Shown piece by piece: positions 1-7,306 of a stretch of DNA of 64,000 nucleotides. The notes under the pieces are model-generated. The model saw only the letters and a list, made by a program, of their open reading frames with translations. It did no database searches and was not told the DNA's origin. The position numbers and the translations under genes are program-made. Numbering within the stretch: position 1 is the first letter of the stretch; each line of letters starts with the position of its first letter. Origin of the DNA: DATLNM01 sp035536775 (lineage in GTDB: Bacteria > Actinomycetota > CADDZG01 > WHSQ01); the NCBI GenBank assembly GCA_035536775.1, contig DATLNM010000035.1:1-64000 (forward strand). The letters are read 5' to 3'.

Positions 1-1
1 C

Positions 2-163
2 GGCTTCGGGTCGCAGATCCGCTCTTACGTCCTCCACCCGTACCAGATGGTCAAGGACCACCGCACCGACGTCGAGACCGGCAACGTCCAAGCGGTGCTC
101 GACGGGGACATCGACCGCTTCGTAGAGGCGGAGCTCAAGAGGAAGGGGGGTCCGGGGGGTTAG
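2..163 (+). CDS. prfB: Peptide chain release factor 2, C-terminal end (partial)
   Basis: The window opens inside a gene whose last 53 codons match the C-terminus of class I release factor RF2, with the family hallmarks IRSYVLHPYQMVKD and DVETGNVQAVLDGD. RF2 recognises UGA and UAA stops and triggers peptidyl-tRNA hydrolysis. The GGQ and SPF motifs lie outside the window. The following genes are ftsE and ftsX, the usual actinobacterial order. The last codons (KGGPGG) and the TAG stop lie inside a G-rich repeat that is also found, inverted, at the end of murI, so the natural C-terminus may have been altered by that repeat. Confidence 0.9.
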   Translation, partial: GFGSQIRSYVLHPYQMVKDHRTDVETGNVQAVLDGDIDRFVEAELKRKGGPGG

Positions 164-178
164 CGACGGCTGACCGGA
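143..178 (+). repeat. Dispersed G-rich repeat, copy at the end of prfB
   Basis: Two G-runs around TCC are followed by a TAGCGACGGCTGACCGG segment. The reverse complement of the same arrangement lies at 13277-13312 over the end of murI, and the second half recurs at 9448-9469. The copy supplies the last codons and the stop of prfB. Confidence 0.6.
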
Positions 179-219
179 GCATGCGGACCCGGTGATAAGT
201 GACCGGTTACCCTGGCTAG

Positions 220-906
220 ATGATCAGAACGGTCGATGTAAAGAAGGAGTACAAGGGCGGCATCAAGGCGCTCGACGGAGTCTCGATCGACATCGAGAAG
301 GCGGAATTCGTCTTCGTCGTCGGACCCTCGGGTTCGGGCAAGTCGACGTTCCTCAAGCTCTTGACGAAAGAAGAGGAGCCGACCGGCGGCGAGGTCTACG
401 TCGCCGGCAAGAACCTTCAAAGCCTTCCTCGTTGGCGCGTTCCCTACCTTCGGCGCAACGTCGGCTGCGTCTTCCAGGATTTCAAGCTCCTGCCTAACAA
501 GACTGTGTTCGAGAACGTCGCGTTCGCTCTAGAGGTCATCGGTCGTCCGAAAGTCGTCATCCAGCGACAGGTCCCTCAGATCCTCGAGCTGGTCGGCCTG
601 GGAGAGAAGCTCGACCGTTTCCCGGACGAGCTCTCTGGTGGTGAGCAACAGCGTGTATCCATCGCGCGCGCGTTCGTCAACCGGCCGCTCATCTTGATCG
701 CAGACGAGCCGACCGGGAACCTCGATCCTGCAACCTCTGTCGGAATCATGCGGCTCCTCGATCGCATCAACAAGACGGGGACCACGATCGTCATGGCGAC
801 GCACGACCACGCGATCGTCGACTCGATGCGCCGGCGTGTCATCGAGCTCGAGGGCGGCCATGTCGTCCGCGACCAGACAAGAGGTATCTACGGGGTCGGC
901 GGATAG
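220..906 (+). CDS. ftsE: Cell division ATP-binding protein FtsE
   Basis: ABC-type ATPase of 228 residues that pairs with FtsX at the septum and drives conformational control of periplasmic peptidoglycan hydrolases. Walker A is GPSGSGKST at residues 35-43. The signature LSGGEQQR lies near residue 138 and Walker B LILIADEPTGNLD near residue 160, followed by the switch histidine in MATHDH. The length is normal for FtsE. It sits directly before ftsX (10 nt gap) and an M23 hydrolase, the expected partner genes. Confidence 0.95.
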   Translation: MIRTVDVKKEYKGGIKALDGVSIDIEKAEFVFVVGPSGSGKSTFLKLLTKEEEPTGGEVYVAGKNLQSLPRWRVPYLRRNVGCVFQDFKLLPNKTVFENVAFALEVIGRPKVVIQRQVPQILELVGLGEKLDRFPDELSGGEQQRVSIARAFVNRPLILIADEPTGNLDPATSVGIMRLLDRINKTGTTIVMATHDHAIVDSMRRRVIELEGGHVVRDQTRGIYGVGG

Positions 907-916
907 TGGGGCACTG

Positions 917-1801
917 ATGCGTCGGATCGGCTACTACGTCAGGGAAACCCTGACGAACCTGCGGAGAAATCTCCTAATGACGATCGCGGCCATGTCCACG
1001 GTCGCCATATCCCTGTTGCTGCTGGGCGGCGTCCAGATCCTCGGGATGATCGTCAACAACGTCACCCTCAGCTGGGAGGCGAAGGTCGAGATCTCCGTCT
1101 ACCTCCTCGACAGCGCGACCCAGAACGAGATCAAGACTCTCGAGACCGATATCTCACAGATGGACGAGGTCGAGGACGTCACCTTCGTATCCAAGTCCCA
1201 GGCGTTCGAGGAGTTCAAGAAGCTCTACGACGATCAACCCGAGTTCTACGAGTCGCTTCCGAGGGATGCGCTGCCTGCATCGTTGCGGATAAAGCTCACC
1301 GACGCGGCATTCACCGAGGAGGTCGCGTCGCGGATCGAAGGCGCGCCTGGAGTCGACGAGGTCAAGTTCGGCGGCGAGATCATCAAGCGCCTGCTCCAGG
1401 TAAACGCCCTGCTGAGGACCATCACCTTCGCCATGTCCCTGATCCTCATGGTGGCCGCGGCCGCCCTGATCGCCAACACCATCCGGCTCGCGATCTACGC
1501 GCGCCGTGACGAGATCGGCATCATGAAGCTGGTGGGCGCGACCAACTGGTTCATCCGGATCCCGTTCATGCTTGAGGGTGTCTTCGCAGCGCTCCTCGGT
1601 GCCCTCGTCGCCGGAGGCATCGTCCTGCTGGTGAACTCCCTCATCTTCTCGAGGATCGGAGAGGCGATCACGTTCCTCGGTCCGGTGTTCAGCTTCTCGG
1701 CCGGCGAGATGATGGGTGTCCTGGGGATGCTCGGGCTCGTAGGCGCGGTCGTGGGCCTGATCGGCTCCGGCATGGCCCTGCGCCGCTTCCTCGAGGTCTA
1801 G
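917..1801 (+). CDS. ftsX: Cell division permease FtsX
   Basis: Membrane partner of FtsE, 294 residues from the ATG at 917. A longer reading from 836 would overlap ftsE and is unlikely. There is a short cytoplasmic N-terminus (MRRIGYYVRETLTNL), then TM1, and an extracytoplasmic domain of about 130 residues containing the family-typical motif FVSKSQAFEEFKK. Three C-terminal membrane segments follow, with the conserved ARRDEIGIMKLVGATNWFIR loop. The extracytoplasmic domain is the part expected to contact the downstream M23 protein. Confidence 0.93.
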   Translation: MRRIGYYVRETLTNLRRNLLMTIAAMSTVAISLLLLGGVQILGMIVNNVTLSWEAKVEISVYLLDSATQNEIKTLETDISQMDEVEDVTFVSKSQAFEEFKKLYDDQPEFYESLPRDALPASLRIKLTDAAFTEEVASRIEGAPGVDEVKFGGEIIKRLLQVNALLRTITFAMSLILMVAAAALIANTIRLAIYARRDEIGIMKLVGATNWFIRIPFMLEGVFAALLGALVAGGIVLLVNSLIFSRIGEAITFLGPVFSFSAGEMMGVLGMLGLVGAVVGLIGSGMALRRFLEV

Positions 1802-1891
1802 CTCCCGGCGCCCCCTGTGGGCTAGAATCGGCCCCTTGTTGAATCTGTTGTTATTGAATGCTTCTGTGATTGATCGAGAGGCGGCGGGCGG

Positions 1892-3085
1892 ATGAAGAGC
1901 AAGAGGATGGCCCTGGCCGTGTTGTTCGCGGTCTTCGCCGGTCTCTCCGCAGCCCCTGCCGTCGCCGATCCGAGCGACAAGCTCGAGGAGATCCAGGCCA
2001 AGAAGGCCGAGATCAGGGCCAAGAGACTGGCCGCGGAGGCGCGCGCGGGCGAGGTGCTCGAGGTCCTCGCAGGGCTCGACGCCAAGCGTGCCCGAGCCGA
2101 AGCGAGGGTCGAGGAGCTGGACAACAGGCTCAGCATCCTCAGCGCTCGGATCGAGGTCGTCCGGGGTCGGCTTGCCGAGGCTCAGAAGGAGCTGTCGCTC
2201 CTGACCTCGGAGCTAATGGTGCTCCAGCGACAGCTGGTCGAGCGCACGGACGTTTTCACTATGAGGGCTATCGCGGCCTATAAGGCCGGCCCGACAGCGT
2301 TCCTTGATAGCGCCCTGTCATCTGATTCGTTCACCGATCTCGTCAGTCGCTTCCAGTACCACGAGGCGGCGCTGGATTCCGACGCGCGTCTGATCGAAGA
2401 CATCGAAACACTGCGCGCGGGCACCGCGGCTCACCGGGACGCGGTCGACGAGCGACGCGCCCAGGTCGCTCAGGCCAAGCTCAGCCTCGAGGCGGATTAT
2501 GAACAGCTCGACTTCGCCCGTGCTGAGCGTGCTGCGGTCCTCGCGGAGCGTGAAAGGGCCGTTGCCGTCAAGGAAGTGGTTCTTGCTGAGATCGAGGCGC
2601 GCCGAGATGCCCTTGCGGCGGCGGAGGCTCAGCTCGAATCCGATGCGGCCGAGATCCATTCGATCCTCGCGGGCTCGTCGAGCGGCGCGCCGGTCGGGGG
2701 CGGTCAACTGTTGTGGCCCGCGTCGGGACCTGTCACATCTCCCTACGGCTATCGCACCCATCCCATCTTCGGAGATCAACGTCTCCACACCGGGGTCGAT
2801 ATCGGTGCGGGGTACGGCTCTCCCGTCATCGCATCGGATTCGGGATATGTCTCGTACGCGGGGGTCATGAGCGGCTACGGCAACGTCATAGTCGTCGATC
2901 ACGGCGGTGGGCTCGCAACTACGTACAACCACCTGTCGGCGTTCTACGTCGCCAGTGGTCAGTCGGTCGGTCGGGGGACACAGATCGGGGCGGTGGGATG
3001 CACCGGCTACTGCACGGGACCGCACCTCCACTTCGAGGTGCGGGTCAACGGGAGCCCCGTAGACCCGATGCCCTACCTTCAGTGA
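1892..3085 (+). CDS. EnvC-like M23 peptidase with coiled coil, likely FtsEX-controlled
   Basis: Exported 397-residue protein. A cleavable signal peptide ends near AAPAVA (about residue 25). Residues 26-260 are two long Arg/Ala/Glu-rich coiled-coil stretches. The last 125 residues form an M23 (LytM) domain with zinc ligands in HTGVDIG and HLHFEVR, so catalytic residues look intact (EnvC itself is degenerate). In E. coli EnvC and mycobacterial RipC such coiled coils bind FtsX, and the position directly after ftsEX supports the same role. It probably cleaves or activates cleavage of septal peptidoglycan. The start is the ATG after a GGCGGCGGG purine stretch. Confidence 0.85.
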   Translation: MKSKRMALAVLFAVFAGLSAAPAVADPSDKLEEIQAKKAEIRAKRLAAEARAGEVLEVLAGLDAKRARAEARVEELDNRLSILSARIEVVRGRLAEAQKELSLLTSELMVLQRQLVERTDVFTMRAIAAYKAGPTAFLDSALSSDSFTDLVSRFQYHEAALDSDARLIEDIETLRAGTAAHRDAVDERRAQVAQAKLSLEADYEQLDFARAERAAVLAERERAVAVKEVVLAEIEARRDALAAAEAQLESDAAEIHSILAGSSSGAPVGGGQLLWPASGPVTSPYGYRTHPIFGDQRLHTGVDIGAGYGSPVIASDSGYVSYAGVMSGYGNVIVVDHGGGLATTYNHLSAFYVASGQSVGRGTQIGAVGCTGYCTGPHLHFEVRVNGSPVDPMPYLQ

Positions 3086-3121
3086 CCCCTTAGCCAACCC
3101 CACTGGCTTACCCTGGGTCAC

Positions 3122-4297
3122 ATGGAACCCTGGCAGAAGACGCTCACCGCAACGGTCGCAACGATCTCGATCGCGCTCGCGACGTTCGGGGCGGGACTCG
3201 TCTCAGGCAAGGAGCTCGAGCGTAGGGGTGCCCTGATCGAGGGGACCCGGGGAGAAGGCCTCGAGCTCATCACCGACGCGTACCGCAAGATCGTGTCCTC
3301 GTCCGTGGAAGCCCCGGCAGGCGAGGATCTGGCACGCGCTGCCATCCGCGGGATGATCAAGGCGCTGCAACGCGCCGAGGACCCATACGCCGCGTTCTTC
3401 ACGCCGCAGGGTTACCAGGCCTTCCGTGAGCTCTCGACAGGGGAGTTCTCAGGGATAGGCGTGTGGCTGAAGGTGAAGGACAAGCAGATCCACATCGTGT
3501 CGGTCCTCCCCGAGACGCCCGCGCTGGGCGCCGGTCTCCTTAAAGGTGATGTCATCCTGGCCGTCGATGGCCGCACCGTCGAGAACGCAGGCACCGACGA
3601 AGCCGTCGGTCTCATCAAGGGGCCCCAGGGCACCGAGGTGACCGTCACCATCGAGCGAGCCGGCGACGAGATGGAGTTCACGATGACCCGCGAGGTGCTC
3701 ACCCTTCCGAATGTCCGTGCGTCGATGTCAGATGACATCGGCTACGTCCGGTTGTTCGGTTTCGCGCGCGGGGCCGGAGAGCAGCTGCGCGAAGAGGTAT
3801 CGGACCTGTTGGATGAAGGCGCCCAGGGCATCGTGCTCGATCTACGGGACAACGGCGGAGGCTTGTTCATCGAGGCCATCGACGTCACCAGCGTGTTTCT
3901 CGAAGAAGGAAACGTCGTTATCTACCGCGAGAAGGGCTCGCCTGACGTCGCGTATGAAGCCGAAGGAGATGCTTTCGAGGAGGTGCCGCTGGTCGTCCTC
4001 GTTAACGAGGGCACCGCGAGCGCGTCGGAGATAGTCGCCGGGGCCCTCAAGGATTCTGATCGCGCCGTCCTCGTGGGGTCGCGCACGTACGGCAAAGGAT
4101 CCGTACAGGAAGTGGTCACGCTCGACGACTCTTCCGCTCTGAAGTTGACGACCGCCGCTTACCTAACCCCGTCGGGCCGCAACATCGACGGGTCGGGGAT
4201 CGCGCCCGACTATGTTGTCGACGAACGACCCGCGATCCAACGCCAGCGAGCGTTCGACATCTTGCGAGGCATCCTGGTTTCGAGCGCTTCCTCGTAG
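3122..4297 (+). CDS. S41-family C-terminal processing peptidase
   Basis: Carboxy-terminal processing protease of 391 residues. One N-terminal hydrophobic segment (residues about 8-28) is a signal peptide or anchor. A PDZ domain follows (about residues 100-185, with GIGVWL and GLLKGDVILAVDG), then the S41 protease domain. Catalytic Ser is in NEGTASASEIVAGAL, and the general-base Lys in YGKGSVQ about 25 residues later. Such proteases trim exported proteins and peptidoglycan-hydrolase partners. The stop codon overlaps the smpB GTG start by one base. Confidence 0.9.
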   Translation: MEPWQKTLTATVATISIALATFGAGLVSGKELERRGALIEGTRGEGLELITDAYRKIVSSSVEAPAGEDLARAAIRGMIKALQRAEDPYAAFFTPQGYQAFRELSTGEFSGIGVWLKVKDKQIHIVSVLPETPALGAGLLKGDVILAVDGRTVENAGTDEAVGLIKGPQGTEVTVTIERAGDEMEFTMTREVLTLPNVRASMSDDIGYVRLFGFARGAGEQLREEVSDLLDEGAQGIVLDLRDNGGGLFIEAIDVTSVFLEEGNVVIYREKGSPDVAYEAEGDAFEEVPLVVLVNEGTASASEIVAGALKDSDRAVLVGSRTYGKGSVQEVVTLDDSSALKLTTAAYLTPSGRNIDGSGIAPDYVVDERPAIQRQRAFDILRGILVSSASS

Positions 4298-4770
4298 TGC
4301 CCGCGCCCGCGTCGCGTTCCGGGACGAAGCTCATCACCGAGAACCGGAAAGCCAGGTACAACTACTCGGTCGAGGAAACCATCGAGGCCGGCCTCGCCCT
4401 CGCAGGTACCGAAGTGAAGTCGTGCCGTGATGGACGCGCCAATCTCACCGACGCGTATGCGGTCGTGCGCGATGGTGAGGCGTGGTTGTTGCAGTGCCAC
4501 ATCAGCCCGTACTCGCATGGCAACCGTGCGAACCACGATCCCTTACGGCCGCGCAAGCTCTTGTTGCATCGTTCGGAGATAACCCGCTTACAGCAGGCGG
4601 TGGCGCGCGATGGGCGCACGCTGGTCCCGCTGCGCCTCTATTTCAAGCATGGTTTGGCGAAAGCCGAGATCGCGATCGCGCGCGGCAAGAAGACGTACGA
4701 CAAGCGAGCGGACGAGGCGACGCGATCAGCCGAGCGCGATATGCGACGGGAGGTCGGCCGCCGACGATAA
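4297..4770 (+). CDS. smpB: tmRNA-binding protein SmpB
   Basis: 157-residue SsrA-binding protein with the family motifs KARYNYSVEETIEAGLAL, TEVKSCRDGRANLTDAYA and GRTLVPLRLYF, and a basic C-terminal tail (KKTYDKRADEATRSAERD) that occupies the mRNA channel of stalled ribosomes. GTG start at 4297 overlaps the upstream stop. Its RNA partner ssrA lies about 630 bp downstream, separated by a single receiver-domain gene. Confidence 0.96.
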   Translation: MPAPASRSGTKLITENRKARYNYSVEETIEAGLALAGTEVKSCRDGRANLTDAYAVVRDGEAWLLQCHISPYSHGNRANHDPLRPRKLLLHRSEITRLQQAVARDGRTLVPLRLYFKHGLAKAEIAIARGKKTYDKRADEATRSAERDMRREVGRRR

Positions 4771-4886
4771 GACAGGCCCCTCGGAGGCAAGTAACAGGGG
4801 TCCGTGCACGGAACCGCCCCTGGGTGGTTGAATATATGGAAGTTGTTGGGGGCAATGGCCCCAGGGCCGGCTGCAAAGGGACCCAG

Positions 4887-5282
4887 ATGATCAAGGTGTT
4901 GATCGCGGATGACTCTCGAGACATGCGCAAGATGGTGCGCATGGTCCTCGAGACCGATGGTGATTTCACCGTCGTGGGCGAAGCTGCCGACGGCGCTGAG
5001 GCGGTAGACCTAGCAACGACCGAGGACCCGAACGTCATCGTGCTGGACATGATGATGCCGGTCATGGACGGTCTCGAAGCGATCCCCGAGCTACGGGAGA
5101 AGGCTCCGGACGTCAAGATCCTGGCGTTCTCCGCAGCAGGCGACGTGGTCCTGTCCGAGGCGATGGAGGCCGGCGCCGATGGCTGGATGAAGAAGGTCGA
5201 CCTCCTGCAACTCCCCCGAGTCATCCACAACATCTGCGACGGAAGCCCGTCGGCCGCGATCACCCAAGCCGAACCCTTTTAG
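4887..5282 (+). CDS. Stand-alone response-regulator receiver domain (CheY-like)
   Basis: 131-residue single receiver. The acidic pocket is ADDS near residue 8, the phospho-acceptor is Asp54 (VLDMMMP), the Thr/Ser switch is AFSAAGD, and the conserved Lys is in WMKKVD. No output domain. A longer in-frame reading from 4482 overlaps smpB and is a shadow. The location between smpB and ssrA is unusual. It could be the missing single-domain CheY for the chemosensory operon at 17-30 kb, but that is inference only. The C-terminal PSAAITQAEPF is a short tail. Confidence 0.85.
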   Translation: MIKVLIADDSRDMRKMVRMVLETDGDFTVVGEAADGAEAVDLATTEDPNVIVLDMMMPVMDGLEAIPELREKAPDVKILAFSAAGDVVLSEAMEAGADGWMKKVDLLQLPRVIHNICDGSPSAAITQAEPF

Positions 5283-5398
5283 CCGGACCGTCGCCTGTGG
5301 GTGTCCGGGAAGGTTAAGGAGGTCTGCTTCGTTAGACCTTTTGACCGTTGAAAGAAATTGAACGTTGAAAAGAAGGTGTGACGAGGTTCCCCAAACAT

Positions 5399-5763
5399 GG
5401 GGCTGAACTGGTATCGACCTTGATCAGACCGAGGTAGGAGAAGCGAGCCGAGGGACTCCGAGTGTCCTCGTAAATCCAGTCTCGGAAAACCAATAAATGC
5501 CGCTGCCTAATCGCACGGTCGCAGTCCCCTAAAGGACTGCCGTCGGCCCGAGATTCGCCTGCGTTCTCGGGATCCGGCGTCGCCTAGCAGGCTTACCGGT
5601 TGAAGCCCGCTCGGAGCTCATAGCCGGGAAATCCATCTGAGCTGGGCATCCCGCAAGTGCCGTCCACGGGCCTGCGGGAGCTAAGACATAACCGAGGACT
5701 ACGCTCGTAGAAGGCCTACATCGGGGTCGGGGGACCCGGGTTCGATTCCCGGCAGCTCCACCA
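5399..5763 (+). ncRNA. ssrA: Transfer-messenger RNA (tmRNA)
   Basis: 365-nt tmRNA. The 5' end GGGGCTGA pairs with the 3' CAGCTCC of the tRNA-like domain, which ends in an encoded CCA and contains the T-arm GGGTTCGATTCCC. The middle contains the tag reading frame and hairpins. The hairpin GCAGTCC/GGACTGC at 5521-5540 places a TAA in its loop, the normal arrangement for the tag stop codon. With smpB it rescues ribosomes stalled on broken mRNAs. The tag itself is not the usual ALAA type (see findings). Confidence 0.93.
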
Positions 5764-5785
5764 AAAAGTTTCCAAGAACTTTTGG
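5761..5785 (+). terminator. Possible terminator hairpin after ssrA
   Basis: CCAAAAAGTT and AACTTTTGG can pair with one bulged A around a TCCAAG loop, directly at the 3' end of tmRNA. No T-run follows, so this may be a processing hairpin rather than a terminator. Confidence 0.35.
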
Positions 5786-5856
5786 CGATAGCCCGTTTCG
5801 AGCTGTTCTTGTCATACGCCCTCGTCAGAATTGGTTGTGGAGCCCTTTGTCCCGAT

Positions 5857-6489
5857 TCAGAACTGGGGGATGGACGGTGCGCTCGCGTGGTTGGGATCTA
5901 GGGCCGGGTCATCGGCAGGAAGCGTTCCCTCGAACCATCCGTCGAGCTTCCAGTCTGGAACGGGTGGCTCAACCTCTGCGCGGGGAACGAATGGCGACCT
6001 CTCCACGAGCTGATAGTGGTGCACGTATCGGCGACAGTTGGCGAAGACCTCCCGGGCCCTGACGCGCACCACGAATTGCGCCCCCGGATAGGTCTCGATC
6101 AATGGATCGTCCGTGTCGATGGACGCGTGGCCGCTCATGCGCAGCCGTGTGCTCGTCTCCCAATCGATGAAGAGCAGTCCGACACGTGGATTGACAGCGA
6201 GGTTGCCGGCGGTCAGGTACATCCCATTTCCGTTGTAGACGGGGAACGCGATCGTGTGTTCGTCGAGAACACGGACAAAGCCAGGATCTCCACCTTTGTA
6301 GGAGGCCTCCGGCCATCCATCGTCGCTCGCGGTCGCGATGAAGAACATGTCGCGCCCTTCGATAAAGGCCTTGAACCGCTCGTTGATCACGTCCGAGGTC
6401 GACTCGGCAAGCCGATCCGCCAGCCGGCGAGTATCGAAGCGATCCTGGAACTCCCGCTGCGCCTCGTGATAATCCTGACTCATCAGCAC
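5857..6489 (-). CDS. Pyridoxamine 5'-phosphate oxidase-family flavin-binding protein
   Basis: 210-residue protein with the split-barrel flavin-binding fold of the PNPOx-like family: FFIATASDDGWPEASYKGGDPGF, then NGMYLTAGNLAVNPRVGLLFIDWE, both typical of the general-stress/flavin-reductase-like branch. It probably binds FMN, F420 or haem and acts on a small molecule; the substrate is unknown. It is not the biosynthetic PdxH, which is encoded separately at 15364. Convergent with ssrA. Confidence 0.75.
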   Translation of the reverse strand: MLMSQDYHEAQREFQDRFDTRRLADRLAESTSDVINERFKAFIEGRDMFFIATASDDGWPEASYKGGDPGFVRVLDEHTIAFPVYNGNGMYLTAGNLAVNPRVGLLFIDWETSTRLRMSGHASIDTDDPLIETYPGAQFVVRVRAREVFANCRRYVHHYQLVERSPFVPRAEVEPPVPDWKLDGWFEGTLPADDPALDPNHASAPSIPQF

Positions 6490-6547
6490 CCCCAGTTCTC
6501 GTCGCTCCCGCTGCTATCTAGCAGTAGGTCGGTCAGCAATATCAAGC

Positions 6548-6632
6548 GCCCGGCTGACCGGCACGCCCGGCTGACCGGCACGCCCGGCTGACCGGCACGC
6601 CCGGCTGACCGGCGCGCTCGGCTGACCGGCGC
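6548..6632. repeat. Tandem array, five 17-bp units
   Basis: Five head-to-tail copies of GCCCGGCTGACCGGCAC. The first three are identical and the last two carry one or two substitutions. It fills the gap between the flavin-binding gene and the XRE regulator, just past the 3' end of the latter. The core CGGCTGACCGG also occurs in the repeat at the end of prfB. Confidence 0.9.
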
Positions 6633-6635
6633 GGT

Positions 6636-6881
6636 TCAGCGGCCGGCTAGGCGCGCCTCGACCCGACGGAGGATCTCCGACGGCATCACATCAAGCGCAG
6701 TCGCGAGGCGCAGCAAGGTCCGAAGTGAGGGCGAGTTCTCGCCGCGCTCAAGCAGGCTGATGTAGGTGCGGTGTCGATCGCACGCAAGAGCCAACTCTTC
6801 CTGAGACAGCTGGTGATCGACGCGGAGCTCACGTAGGACCTCGCCGAAGGCTTGTTCGGGGCTGAGGGACGCCGTCGGCAT
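6636..6881 (-). CDS. XRE-family helix-turn-helix regulator
   Basis: 81-residue single-domain HTH_3 protein. The helix-turn-helix LSQEELALACDRHRTYISLLERG and the following SPSLRTLLRLATALDVMPSEIL match small autoregulating XRE repressors. A 7+5+7 palindrome lies 12 bp upstream of its start (6893-6911), in the intergenic region shared with a divergent small ORF, and is the likely operator. Confidence 0.85.
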   Translation of the reverse strand: MPTASLSPEQAFGEVLRELRVDHQLSQEELALACDRHRTYISLLERGENSPSLRTLLRLATALDVMPSEILRRVEARLAGR

Positions 6882-6892
6882 CCGCCCAAGGT

Positions 6893-6918
6893 GAATGGTT
6901 GTAGACCATTCATCTACA
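6893..6918. promoter_or_regulatory. Palindromic operator candidate between XRE gene and divergent ORF
   Basis: GAATGGT-TGTAG-ACCATTC has perfect 7-bp arms. A second nested pair, TGTAG...CTACA, extends to 6918. Its position between divergent starts at 6881 and 6923 suits autoregulation by the XRE protein. Confidence 0.55.
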
Positions 6919-6922
6919 GCAT

Positions 6923-7114
6923 ATGTTCTGCATCATGGCTTCAGGGGTTCGCCCTCCGGGCGACGTGCCGTGGTGCAGCAAGTGCGAGGCTGTGATCGAG
7001 ATCCCGCCGGGCATCACGGTCATGGAAGGCGTGCGTATGCATCACTGGGCGCTGCACCGGGAACGCCTCGTCCCGACGGAGCGCGCTCGCTTCCCCCACG
7101 AACGCCGTAGATAA
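6923..7114 (+). CDS. Small Cys/His-containing hypothetical protein
   Basis: 63 codons, divergent from the XRE gene and starting 12 bp past the palindrome. Contains WCSKCE, then HHWALH, which could form a Cys2His2-type metal site. No family recognised. Only a few bases separate the ATG from the operator region, so the message might be leaderless; another ATG lies at 6935. It could also be non-coding. Confidence 0.4.
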   Translation: MFCIMASGVRPPGDVPWCSKCEAVIEIPPGITVMEGVRMHHWALHRERLVPTERARFPHERRR

Positions 7115-7306
7115 GCGACCGGCTACCGCGACGATCGCGGCCATGAAGTAAGGCAAGCCCGTCGGGCCCACCCCGATTTCCCCAGCGCCGCCAACCATCT
7201 GAGGGAAGATGGGACGAAATCGTATCGATCGGGCGTTTTGGATCCGGTGTATCGACCGGCGATATCCGGCGAGAATGCCTACGCCGTTGGGCGAGGGGGA
7301 TTGGTT

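Noticed and set aside
5499..5510. tmRNA tag frame Ala-Ala-Ala-stop
   Set aside because: Too short to be a tag, and its stop is not in the usual hairpin loop, whereas the frame ending at 5532 has its stop there.
6548..6632. Possible CRISPR or RNA element in the 17-bp array
   Set aside because: No spacers between units and no cas genes in the window.
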